A model generated the notes under the pieces. That model saw nothing but the letters and a program-made list of their open reading frames with translations. It did not search any database and was not told the origin of the DNA. The translations under genes and the position numbers were made by a program. Positions 12,205-23,115 of a stretch of 64,000 bases of DNA are shown here, piece after piece. The DNA comes from Stenogyne calaminthoides (lineage: Eukaryota; Streptophyta; Magnoliopsida; Lamiales; Lamiaceae). Positions within the stretch are counted from its first letter, which is position 1, and every line of letters starts with the position of its first letter. The stretch covers positions 16,914,728 through 16,978,727 of the forward strand of contig JBBCBC010000016.1 in NCBI GenBank assembly GCA_037126765.1, given 5' to 3'.

Positions 12205-13505
12205 ACACCCTTCCCTCGGGGTATCCTACAAACAACCTTAATTCTGATCGAGGATCCAATTTTCCGGCTAACTTGTCCAACACGTAGGCCGGACACCTCC
12301 AAATTTTCATGTGTCTCAAACTGGGCTTGAGCCCGGTCCACAATTCTTTGGGAGCTTTGGGAACCGTTTTGGATGGCATCAAGTTCAGAATGTAAGCCGC
12401 TGTTTCCAAGGCATGACCCCAGAACGACTTGAGAGGATCCGCATAACTCATCATTGATCTAACCATTTCCAAAAGAGTTCTGTTTCTTCGCTCTGCAACC
12501 CCGTTTTGTTGAGGGGTTCCGGGTGCAGTTAGCTGGGATACAATCCCTTCATCTGACAAGTAGTTCAAAACCTCATCGCTGAGGTACTCGCCTCCACGAT
12601 CGGATCGTAGAGACTTGATACGTTTTTCCCTATGATTCTCTGCTTGAGCCTTAAATTCTTTGAATTTCTCAAAGGTCTCAGATTTATGCTTCATAAGGAA
12701 AATATAACCGTACCTTGAGTAGTCATCAATAAAAGTGACGAAATACTCATAACCTCCTCTTGCTTTGGTTGACATTGGACCACATACGTCTGTGTGAACG
12801 ATTTCTAACACTTCTTTGGCTCTAGTCCCCCTTGGCTCCGAATGCCCTCTTGGTCATTTTACCCTCCAAACATGATTCGCAGGTTGGAATTGGTTCAACT
12901 TGGAGAGACTCCAGTGAACAGTCTTCTACCAACCTTTGGATCCTCTTTGGATTAATATGTCCCAATCTTAGATGTCATAGAAGTGTCTCGTTCATGTTTG
13001 ATGAACGTTTTCTTTTATCGGAAACAGTTGATGTGTTATAGGATGTATTTCGTGTGTGGTGTGCACAGTTAATTGTATAGAGTTTGTCCATCAATGTCCC
13101 ATAACAGATACACTCATCATTTCAAGAAATGATGTCATTCTTATTAGAAGAAACTAAGTATCCATTAACAGAATTTTAGAAACTGAAAGTGAATTCTTTC
13201 TAAAAACTGGGAACATAAAGAACATCTCTTAAAATTAAAACTCTCTTTAAAAAAAAACAGGTGCACTTCTCCCACTGCTTCAGCTGCCACACTCGTAGCA
13301 TCGCCCAGTATGATGAGGATCTCACTCCCACTAAGTTGCCGGATCAGTTTGAACCCGTGAAGCAAACATGATTAGTGGATCCCATATCAACTACCCACGA
13401 ATGAGAAGTATACGCCGCTAAACAAGTTTCAACAATTAGTGTGTGAGAATTACCTTTCATTTCGGCCCTTTTGGGGTTGGAACATGCAAACCTCCATTGT
13501 CCTCT
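12155..13505 (-). pseudogene. Element A protease remnant and integrase
   Basis: Reading right to left from the insertion point of element B: the second half of a gag zinc knuckle (QWRFAC), a protease core VVDMGSTNH in which the usual DTG is DMG, an eroded HHCC zinc region (to ~12830), and an intact-looking integrase core frame 12811-12155. That core has the D,D-35-E residues in TDVCGP, RSDRGGEY and NGVAERRN, and then the Angela-type GKLDPRSELRLFVGYPEG tail. The frame is lost right after VGYPEG, where the expected continuation lies in another frame. Integrase inserts the cDNA into host DNA; here the DMG protease and the frame breaks argue for a dead copy. Confidence 0.88.
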
Positions 13506-15332
13506 TGTTGGGATTATACTGGAAAGTATGTTTTTTACTTTGTATAATCAAAACTGAAATTCGGGCTTATTTACTGAAATAAATTGTTTATCACTGATGC
13601 TTTAAATATTATCGAATGTTACATATATTTACTGCATAACTGTTCAATAATTCGTACGTGTTACATTGTAGTTAATTTAGTGATATCAGATCACAGAAGA
13701 TTAAATTAACAGACCCTTGTAACTAAAAGTACGTCATTCACGACCTAGATAGAAATGAACAACCCATCGTGAAAGGTTGAAGTGTAAGGCTCAGATTGGC
13801 TTGTCTTGACCAAGAGATTACACTAGTGCATGACTGATGCACTGAATAGGACCTACAGGAGGACAAATTCTTCAGAACTGAACAAGGAAGAATTAGACCT
13901 CAGTGGTTCGTTATTTCTTAATCTTCGTTCCTTAAATAGGATCATGTGTGGTTGGTAACTATTGCTTTGACTTATCATGGGTAGAGAATCAACGAGATTC
14001 AATACTTTTTATCTTGGGCAATATTATTGGTCACATGTGATTGCTAAGATTTAATACGGAGAATCGTGTGCAAGTACGCTTGTTTGATTTGCCCCCTTGG
14101 GAGGTTCATAAGCTTTATCATACCAAATCTTGCAAGTGGAATTAGTTTCCTGTATGGATAATAATGTTGAACCGTTCCTTGACCAAGGACAAAAGATATT
14201 AATTAATGGAAAGCTATTTCAGTGGCTTGAATTAATTAATGGGCTAGATAATCTTAAACACAGGAAATAATAACCGGGAGCCATATTGACTGTAATATGG
14301 GTTAAAATGGATAGTGCAATATTAATTATGTAGTGGGATTAATTAATACTTATGGGCTTGAATAATATTGTGGCTCAATATTGATAATTCAAGATCCATT
14401 GTAAGGTCCAATCTTAATTCTCCTAAAGGCCCCCTGAGTAGCCCAACATATAGTCCAATAACTGAAAAAGGTATTTAAAATAAAATAAATATTGTTGCTT
14501 ATTTTTCCTCATAAAATTCGAAATTTATGGATAAAAGGGGAGAAAGATTTTCTTTGAATTTTGTTATGGAATGAAGACATGTATTCTTGTAACACAAGAT
14601 TATCTCATTAAATTCAAAAAATCTCCCACTTGGTTATTCATGAAGATAATTTCGAAAATTTTGGATAATTAAGGGCAAGAAAGATTTTCTTGAAAATATA
14701 TTATGGAAGATATGTATTTCTTGAAATACAAGAATATCTCATAAATTCAAGAAGATCCAAATCTTGGAATCTTGCCTATAATTTTTGAAAATTACTCCAT
14801 AACAAAGAGTAGGTGGGATTTTGTGGAATATTATAATTATGGGAAAAAGAATATACGAGATATATTCAAGATTTCTTGGAGATCAAGAAAAGATTTTCCC
14901 ACATTATTTTCTACCCAAAATTTCGACCACCTATGCTCTATAAATAGGGGATGACTCTTTCATTCCCAAGTACAATTCCATGTGCTGGAAAAATTAGTAA
15001 ATCCACAAAGGTGGTGCAACATAATTTATTTTCCTTTTGTTAATTGTTTGCAAGTGTCCTACCACCGGATAGTCGAGCAAGGATTAAGGGAATACTTGGG
15101 AAGTTCTTTTGGTGAGTCTAATCAGCCAGACCGTTGTCATCCCAAGACGTACATTCACGTAAACTCGTAGAATTCCGTATGCGTAGGATTTACGTGAATT
15201 AATTATATGCATGATTTTTTGTTGGATTATTATTTGAATTAATATAGGATTAATTCATGCTAGTAATAATTATAAGAATTAAATTTGTATTTAAATATTC
15301 ACCTTAATAGATGTGCAAATTATTCCCCAACA
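13506..15332 (+). repeat. Element B 5' LTR, 1827 bp
   Basis: Starts TGTTGGGATTATAC and ends TTCCCCAACA. It includes a TATA box at 14938-14947 and 14620-14844, a stretch missing from the 3' LTR. It is preceded by the CCTCT target duplication. Confidence 0.95.
14938..14947 (+). promoter_or_regulatory. LTR promoter TATA box (element B)
   Basis: CTATAAATAG, about 390 bases before the LTR end. The same box lies at 22114-22123 in the 3' LTR and in altered form (CTATTTATAG) near 39919 in element E. Transcription of the element would start roughly 30 bases downstream. Confidence 0.75.
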
Positions 15333-15350
15333 ATCGTATCGAGCCACGAT
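15333..15350 (+). other. Degenerate primer-binding site of element B
   Basis: Directly after the LTR, where copia elements carry a site matching the 3' end of initiator tRNA-Met. The sequence reads ATCGTATCGAGC. It differs from the expected site exactly where a CTGG and a CAGAG would stand, the pattern described under the CAG/CTG finding. Element A has a cleaner version at 24611-24622. Confidence 0.7.
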
Positions 15351-16856
15351 TTCGAGCTCTGAATTTTTTAAATTGTAATTTAATTCGCTGACATTAAATT
15401 TAAAATTGGATAGTAGAATTGCTAGATCTGTTTTGCAGGTATCCAATTGTCATGGAATTTAATGTGTTTATTTATGCATGCATATAAATTGTGGTTTTTT
15501 TATTCGATTCGTTCGGATTCGTTTTGCCTCGTGAGAAAATCCACAAGTAGATTAGGATTTGTTTGATTTGATCAATGTAATAGACTAGTCTAGATCTAGG
15601 TTTATTTATTTTTTGTAAATAAATTATAACCAGATCGGAAACGAGGACGGAGACGAAGAATTAAAGGATAAAATCTAGAACCGGGCGTAGGTAGCGTGCG
15701 TCGCGCGAACGCGATGCCAAGGGGAGGCACGCTCGATGCTGGATCACAAGAACATGGGGGCGGGGGGGGAAAGGGCCAAAGGGCAGATGAGGATCGTTAC
15801 AAGACGGGCGGGCGACAGTTCACGCCAGACCGCGGCGGAGCGATCAAGGGGGGAGGCGGCGGGCCGGAAGTTCCGAGGGTGAGGCAGTGGCTGGTGAGCA
15901 CGCTACAAGACGGATGCTCGCGGGGTACGACGCCGCCGAGGAACTACACGGACTTCGCCGAGGCGTCCCGAGGAGACGGGCGGGCGGCTCGCCGAGCCTG
16001 CCGTCGCCGAGGCTGCCGAGGCCGACTTGACCAAGTGGCCGGCCGGATGCGGGCGTGCATCTCGGCTGCGAGCTACTTGGCGTGGCATTTCGAGACGGAG
16101 TTCTTTTCAAGACGATCGAGTGGGAGAAATTCAAGATGGTATTTCTTCAAGATCAAGCCAAGAAAAATCAAACCATGACAATTGGATAATTTGTGCCCAA
16201 TATGTTTATTTTTCTGCTTTGCTTGATTTATTATTGTGTTATCTTATGCTTTATTTAATTTGTTTAAATGTGTTTGCATGAGAGTTGCCCAATGAAAAAT
16301 CCCACCTTCAAAAATTACTAAGTATGTTTAAATAATTAATTGACAATTTTATTCCGGATAATAAAATTGAATTAATTTTGACCTCCATGATTTATTTATT
16401 TGTGAATTCTTTTGGAGAAATTCCCCGCACGAGACGGTCAAAAGTTAGCTTTCACATGAATGAATTCCAAATGGATGATTGTGGATTATTACTAGTGGCG
16501 ACGATGAACCTCCCCACGAGGCTCGTTCAATGCGAAATAATAATCCTGTATTTAATCATGGTTATTACTTAGGTATAAAATTGATATGCATATACTTTCC
16601 CGAAGTCCCTGTCAATTTTATATTGGTCAAATGGGAGCCAACTATTAATCTGCATATTAAAGGTTTGTAACTGTTCTTGTTTGTAACCTGCTTGAATGTG
16701 TTTAAATAATGACCCACCCCACGTGGCTTATTTAAACTGTTTTGAGATGTTGGCTGATGCATGTTCATATTTTTTTTGAGATTTTAATATGATGCATGTG
16801 ATCGAACCTTGTGATAATTTTGTGCTTATGCATATTATTGTTTATTTCAGTTCATC
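15351..16856 (+). other. Element B untranslated leader with GC-rich island
   Basis: Runs from the primer site to the gag start. A strongly GC-rich block (about 15640-16130) stands out from AT-rich flanks. It holds overlapping frames on both strands, rich in Arg, Gly and Ala, that are best read as by-products of base composition. Element A has a diverged counterpart (about 23830-24300, minus) and element F another (about 47180-47780). The part nearest gag (16280-16850) matches the region 23100-23690 of element A closely. Confidence 0.7.
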
Positions 16857-17734
16857 ATGTCACAACCTTTTAATCCACTATTCAATATACTTAAAGACAA
16901 TTTGCTCACTGGTGAAAATTTTGTTGATTGCAGTCGTAAACTTATTATTGTCCTCATTGCACAAAGCCATAACTGGGTTCTCACCACACCTAAACCGGAA
17001 AAGCCAAAAGATGAGTCCACTAAAACGGTTAAGAAAGAGTATCTTCGGGGAGCGATCCAACGAAATGGCAAAGTGTACCATCTTGGCTTCTATGTCGATG
17101 TGTTTGCAACACCAACACGAGCGTTGAGACCATTGCGGACATCATGACTAGTCTTAAAGCGGTGTTTCAACATCGTAACCGTGTGGCTCGTCGGATCACC
17201 ATGAGGGACTTGCTCTCTATGAAAATGGTGGAGGGAGGCGTAAGGGAGCACGCGTTCTCGGATGATGGCTCACCTTAACAAACTTGAGGTACTTGGCAAT
17301 GAATCGATATCGAAACCCAAATCGATTTCGTGCTCCACTCTCTGCCGAAAAGTTTTGAACAATTCAGGCTGAACTACCAGATGAATAATCAGAAGTTCTC
17401 AATGCCTGATCTGTTGCAAGCTTTAGTCTCGGCGGAGGCGATATTGGGGCAAAAGAGCCAAGCCTTGGTGGCAAATGGACCTTCTTCTTCTTCTAGGCCA
17501 AGGGGTGGTAAGAACAAGAAAAGGGACAAAGGCCACAAGCAAGTGAACTCAAGTGTTGCCAATGGCAAAGAAAAGGTGAAGAAGGGTGGTGGAGTGAACA
17601 AGCCAGCTAAGGGGAAGTGCTTCAACTGCGGTGAAAAAGGACATTGGAGGTCAGCCTGTTCCAGACCCAAAGGAAATGGAAAGAAAGGTAATTCTCACGC
17701 ACTAGTTGTTGAAACTTGTTTAGCGGCGTATGCC
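16857..17734 (+). pseudogene. Element B gag (capsid-like, zinc knuckle)
   Basis: Structural gene of the element. It opens MSQPFNPLFNILKDN at 16857, the usual copia gag beginning. The frame is lost near 17110, resumes in another frame across 17150-17290 (ITMRDLLSMKMVEGG), and again from 17330 (LHSLPKSFEQFRLNYQMN). It ends with a Lys-rich linker and a perfect CCHC zinc knuckle CFNCGEKGHWRSAC at 17618-17659, which would bind the genomic RNA. Gag forms the virus-like particle in the cytoplasm. Two or more frameshifts as written. Confidence 0.85.
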
Positions 17735-19250
17735 TCCCATTTATGGGTGGTGGATACGGGATCCACTAATCATGTTTGTTTCACATTACAGGGGTTCAAG
17801 CGGACCCGGCAACTTAGTGGGAGTGAGATCCTCATCACACTGGGCGATGCTATGAGAGTGGCAGCTGAAGCAGTGGGAGAAGTGCACCTGTCTTTTGAAG
17901 ACAGAGTTTTAATTTTAAGAGATGTTCTTTATGTTCCGAGTTTTAGAAAGAATTTAATTTCAGTTTCTAAACTTTTTCATGATGGATATTCGGTTTCTTT
18001 TAATAAAGTTGTTACCATTTCTCTTTTTGTTAAATTTATCTGTCATGGAACATTGTCGAATAATCTCTATACAATTAACTGTGCACACCACTCACGAAAT
18101 GCATCCTATAACACATCAACTGTTTCCGAGAAAAGAAAACGTTCATCAAACGTGAACGAGACACTTCTTTGGCATCTAAGATTGGGTCATATAAATCCAA
18201 AGAGGATCCAAAGGTTGGTCAAAGACGGTTCACTGGAGTTTCTCCAAGTTGAACCAATTCCAACCTGCGAATCATGTTTGGAGGGTAAAATGACCAAGAG
18301 GGCATTTGGAGCCAAGGGGAATAGAGCCAAAAAAGTGTTAGAGATCGTTCACACAGATGTATGTGGTCCAATGTCAACAAAAGCAAGAGGAGGTTATGAG
18401 TATTTTGTCACTTTTATTGATGATTACTCAAGGTACGATTATATTTTCCTTATGAAGCATAAATCTGAGACCTTTGAGAAATTCAAAGAATTTAAGGCTC
18501 AAGCAGAGAATCATAGGGAAAAACGTATCAAGTCTCTATGATCCGATCGTGGAGGCAAATACCTCAGCGATGAGTTTTTGAACTACTTATCTGATGAAGG
18601 GATTGCATCCCAGCTCACCGCACCTGGAACCCCTCAACAAAACGGGGTTGCAGAGCGAAGAAACAGAACTCTTTTGGAAATGGTTATATCTATGATGAGT
18701 TTTGCGGATCTTCCCAAGTCGTTCTGGGGTCATGCCTTGGAAACACCAACTTACATTCTGAACTTGGTGCCATCCAAATCGGTTCCCAAAACTCCCAAAG
18801 AATTGTGGACCGGGCGCAAGCCTAGTATGAGACACATGAGAATTTGGGGGTGTCCGGCCTACGTGTTGGACAAGGAAGCCGGAAAATTAGATCCTCGATC
18901 AGAATTAAGGTTGTTTGTAGGATACCCCGAGGGAACAAAAGGGTGTATGTTCTATGGTCCCGAAGATCAAAAGGTGGTAATTAGCACCCACTTTAGATTT
19001 TTGGAAGAAGACTATATGAACGAAAGAAGACCCAGAAGTGAGATTACCTTAAATGAGCTAAGGGGGCAAACCTTAATGCCAACTGTACAAGATGATATAC
19101 CAAAAGACACACTTACACAACCGAAAACTCGTCGTAGTGGGAGGGTTGTGAAACAGCCCGAGAGATTCATGGGAATAGGAGAGTCCTCGGACTTGATTCC
19201 CAGACAAGTCGAATCAGACCCATGGACATATGACGAGGCAATCCAAGACA
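17735..19250 (+). pseudogene. Element B protease and integrase
   Basis: Continues the gag frame. Aspartic protease core WVVDTGSTNHVC lies at 17738-17782 with the catalytic DTG intact. Integrase follows: HHCC zinc region (HLRLGHINPKR...CESCLEGK, about 18169-18310), first catalytic Asp in HTDVCGP (~18355), then a TGA stop at 18539-18541 where element A has CGA (arginine), a CpG-type C-to-T change. The next frame gives SDRGGKY (Asp present, the following Glu changed to Lys) and NGVAERRN (catalytic Glu) at about 18640, then the LDPRSELRLFVGYPEG tail. One nonsense mutation separates otherwise continuous coding sequence. Confidence 0.9.
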
Positions 19251-20830
19251 AGGATGCAGATTCTTGGCAAACAACAATGAAAGCCGAAATGGGTTCTATG
19301 TTTCATAACGGAGTGTGGGAGCTAGTCGAACCACTTAATGGGGTCAAACCCATTGGTTGCAAGTGGGTGTCTAAGAGAAAAAGAGGACCGGACGGGAAGG
19401 TGGAAACCTTCAAAGCAAGACTCGTGGCGAAAGGTTATACTCAGAAAGAAGGGATCTATTATGAGGAAACTTTTTACCAGTAGCCATGCTTAAGTCCATC
19501 CGAATTCTCTTATCGATTCTTCACAAGATCTCGACTTTGAAATCGGCAAATGGATGTCAAGGCGGCTTTCCTTAACGGAAGTCTTGATGAAGATATCTAT
19601 ATGCAACAACCCCAAGGCTTCATTGAAAAGGCCAAGAACACCTAGTTTGTAAGCTCATGAAGTCCATTTACGGACTCAAACAGCATCGAGCTTGGAACCA
19701 ATGTTTTGATCATGTTATAAAGTCTTATGGGTTCGATCAAAATGAGTTCGAAAGTTGTGTGTACAAAAAGCGTGGTCGAAAGCGCATTGGTATTCTTAGT
19801 ACTATCGTGAGCGACATTTCGATCATCGGGAACAATGTAAAGGTGTTATCGGGCGTAAGGGCATGACTTTCAAAACAGTTTGATATGAAGGACTTAGGGG
19901 AAGCCGACACACATCCTTGGGATCAAGATCACTCGAGATCGCAAGAAAAGGATGATAGGTTTATCGCTTCATACATAGACACTATCTTGAAACGATTCAG
20001 CATGCAAGATTCCAAGAAAGGCTTCGTACCTTTCAGACATGGAATCCATCTATCCAAGAAAATGTGCCCTAAGATGCAAAAGGAGATAGATGACATGAGA
20101 GGCATTCCTTATGCTTCGGCTGTCGGAAGCCTTATGTATGCAATCTTTGTGTACGAGATCGGATATCGCTTTGTTGTTAGCATGGTGGCAAGATATCAAA
20201 GTAACCGGGAAAGAGCATTGGACTGACGATTAAAAACATTCTGAAGTATCTGAAAAGAACTCGGGATAGAATGTTGATTTATCAGTCAGATAGTCCAATC
20301 CCCATCGGCTACACGGACTCGGATTTCCAATCAGACATAGACTCCAGAAAATCTACCTCCGGTAGTGTGTTTTGCATGGGGGGAGGAGCCGTGACATGGA
20401 GAAGCATCAAGCGAAATCGTCGAGATTCTACCATGGAAGCGAATATGTAGTCGCTGCGAGGCAAAATGAAAAGAAGCGGTTTGACTCAAGAACTTCCTAG
20501 TGGACTTGAATGTGGTTCCGAATTTGCCCAGCAAAATCACTGTTTATTATGACAATGTCGGAGTAGTTGCAAATTCAAGGGAACCAAGAGCCCACAAAGC
20601 CAGCAAACACATTGAAAGGAAATACCATCTTATACGAGATATCGTTAATAGAGGAGATATAGATGTGGCAAAGATAGCGTCGAGGAAGACAACCCAGCGA
20701 GATCCATTCACAAAGGGTGCCGCCTCTGAATACATTCGAGAGACATGTGGAAGGAATGGGTGTCAAGACCGATTTGCAATCTGCTTTGAGTATAAGTGGG
20801 AGAAATTATTAGGTTCGTGTAGGTGACATT
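19251..20830 (+). pseudogene. Element B reverse transcriptase and RNase H
   Basis: Starts with WQTTMKAEMGSM and KWVSKRKRGPDGKVETF. It shifts frame near 19478, where one C is missing relative to element A, then carries MDVKAAFLNGSL-like and SIYGLKQ blocks with further small indels. The position of the catalytic YVDD reads IVSD (about 19799-19815). RNase H is recognisable from the YTDSDFQSD region (~20300) through KITVYYDNVGVVANS to HIERKYHLIRDIV (20640) and ends before the polypurine tract. Several local differences from element A are CTGG-to-CGG or CAGAG-to-CGAG changes, so part of the damage may be artefactual. Confidence 0.87.
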
Positions 20831-20892
20831 AGATGTCACGAATTAGGAACTACACGAGACATGTTGTAGTATACTTAAAAGCAGACTTTAAG

Positions 20893-20906
20893 TATAAGTG
20901 GGAGAT
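20893..20906 (+). other. Polypurine tract of element B
   Basis: TATAAGTGGGAGAT immediately before the 3' LTR; the same tract occurs in elements A and E. Confidence 0.8.
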
Positions 20907-22511
20907 TTTTGGGATTATACTGGAAAGTATGCTTTTTACTTTGTATAATCAAGACTGAAATTCGGACTTATTTACTGAAATAAATTGTTTATCACTGATG
21001 TTTTAAATATTATCGAATGTTACATATATTTACTGCGTAACTGTTCAATAATTCGTACGTGTTACATTGTAGTTAATTTAGTGATACCAGATCACAGAAG
21101 ATTAAATTAAAAGTCCCTTGTAACTAAAAGTACGCCATTCACGACCTAGATGGAAATGATCAACCCATCGTGAAAGGTTGAAGTGTAAGACTCAGATTGG
21201 CTTGTCTTGACCAAGAGATTACACTAGTGCATGACTGATGCACTGAATAGGACCTACAGGAGGACAAATTCTTCAGAACTGAACAAGGAAGAATTAGACC
21301 TCAATGGTTCGTTATTTCTTAATCTTCGTTCCTTAAATAGGATCACGTGTGATTGGTAACTATTGCTTTGACTTATCATGGGTAGAGAATCAACGAGATT
21401 CAATACTTTTTATCTTGGACAATATTATTGGTCACATGTGATTGCTAAGATTTAATACGGAGAATCGTGTGCAAGTACGCTTGTTTGATTTGCCCCCTTG
21501 GGAGGTTCATAAGCTTTATCATACCAAATCTTGCAAGTGGAATTAGTTTCCGGTATGGATAATAATGTTGAATAGTTCCTTGACCAAGGACAAAAGTTAT
21601 TAATTAATGGAAAGCTATTTTAGTGGCTTGAATTAATTAATGGGCTAGATAATCTTAAACACGGGAAATAATAACCGGGAGCCATATTGACTGTAATATG
21701 GGTTAAGATGGATAGTGAAATATTAATTATGCAGTGGGATTAATTAATATTTATGGGCTTGAATAATATTGTGGCTCAATATTGATAATTCAAGATCCAT
21801 TGGAAGGTCCAATCTTAATTCTCCTAAAGGCCCCCTGAGTAGCCCAACATATAGTCCAATAACTGAAAAAGATGTTTAAAATAAAATAAATATTGTTGCT
21901 TATTTTTCCTCATAAAATTCGAAATTTATGGATAAAAGGGGAGAAAGATTTTCTTTGAATTTTGTTATGGAATGAAGATATGTATTCTTGGAACACAAGA
22001 TTATCTCATTAAATTCAAGAAAAAGAATATAGGAGATATATTCAAGATTTCTTGGAGATCAAGAAAAGATTTTCCCACATTATTTTCTACCCAAAATTTC
22101 GACCACCTATGCTCTATAAATAGGGGATGACTCTTTCATTCCCAAGTACAATTCTATGTGCTGGAAAAATTAGTAAATCCACAAAGGTGGTGTAACATAA
22201 TTTATTTTCCTTTTGTTAATTATTCGCAAGTGTCCTACCACCGGATAGTCGAGCAAGGATTAAGGGAATACTTGGGAAGTTCTTTTGGTGAGGCTAATCA
22301 GCCAGACCGTTGCCATCCCAAGAGGTACGTTCACGTAAACTCGTAGAATTCCGCATGCTTAGGATTTACGTGAATTAATTATATGCATGATTTGTTGTTG
22401 GATTATTATTTGAATTAATATAGGATTAATTGATGCTAGTAATAATTATAAGAATTAAATTTGTATTTAAATATTCACCCCGAATAGATCTGTGCAAATT
22501 ATTCCCCAACA
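20907..22511 (+). repeat. Element B 3' LTR, 1605 bp with internal deletion
   Basis: Aligns with 13506-15332 end to end except that about 220 bases corresponding to 14620-14844 are missing at 22020. The first dinucleotide is TT instead of TG. The last bases CCCCAACA adjoin the CCTCT duplication. The deletion junction lies in short A-rich words that occur on both sides of the lost stretch, consistent with slippage or microhomology repair. Confidence 0.94.
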
Positions 22512-23115
22512 CCTCTTTCACCGCAGCTTAAGCACTCCCTCTTTGGATTTTCCTTGACACCACCAGCATTTGTCATCTTATCATTTCCCTTGGCAACAGT
22601 TGAGTCTGATTGCTAATGGCTTTTGGTCACCTTCTTCTTCTTGCCATCCCTTGGCCTAGAAGATGAAGACGGATCACTTACCGTCAAAGCTTAAGTTTGG
22701 TGCCCCATCAACATCTCTGCCGAGACCAAAGCTTGCAACAAATCAGCTAGCGAGGCCAAAATGCTCAAAAACTTTTGGGCAGAGAGTGAAGTACCAAATT
22801 CATCCGAGTCTCCAGATTATAATCTGCACTCAGAACCTCAAGTTTGTGCAGATGGGCCATTAATTTTGAGGACGTAATCCCTTATGGGTTTGCCCTCCAC
22901 CATTTTCAGCGACGACATCTCTCGCAAGGTGATCTGACGAGTCCCGCATTTTTGACTCGTCAGTTGGCTCATCTGATTTTGGTGTGTCAAGAATCCACTT
23001 GTGCTTTTGTGCAGTTAGGACAATTATAATTTTTCGTTTCCAATCAATATAGTTTCCATACTTATTCTATTGACTTTAAGTATAATAGCAGTGGATTAAA
23101 AAAAGGTTACGACAT
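22512..23115 (-). pseudogene. Element A gag, 5' part
   Basis: Minus-strand gag remnant running from an ATG at 23115-23113 to the insertion point of element B. The third codon is already TAA where element B has CAA. A large part of the capsid region is missing between ~22960 and 22920 relative to element B. The segment ends in the first half of a zinc knuckle (CLSCGERG); the second half lies at 13505-13480 on the far side of element B. Confidence 0.82.

Larger units (their letters stand above)
13506..22511 (+). mobile_element. Complete copia element B (Angela/BARE-1-like), 9.0 kb
   Basis: Plus-strand element with both LTRs (13506-15332 and 20907-22511), primer site, GC-rich leader, gag-pol and polypurine tract. 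It is flanked by a perfect 5-bp duplication CCTCT (13501-13505 and 22512-22516). Removing it rejoins the gag zinc-knuckle coding sequence of element A, so it is nested and younger than A. The two LTRs differ by several percent in their first 300 bases and by one ~220-bp deletion, so the insertion is not very recent. Gag and pol contain stops and frameshifts, some of which fall in CAG/CTG-altered patches. Confidence 0.95.

Noticed and set aside
15696..16178. Open frames of 60-160 codons on both strands in the GC-rich leader of B (and 23739-24334 in A, 47363-47668 in F)
   Set aside because: Overlapping frames on both strands, Arg/Gly/Ala-rich, not conserved between A and B. They follow from high GC content and few stop codons.
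19795..19825. Loss of YVDD in B and E as proof of a non-autonomous family
   Set aside because: The surrounding bases show the CTG-to-TCG pattern, so a shared systematic sequence error is an equally good explanation.
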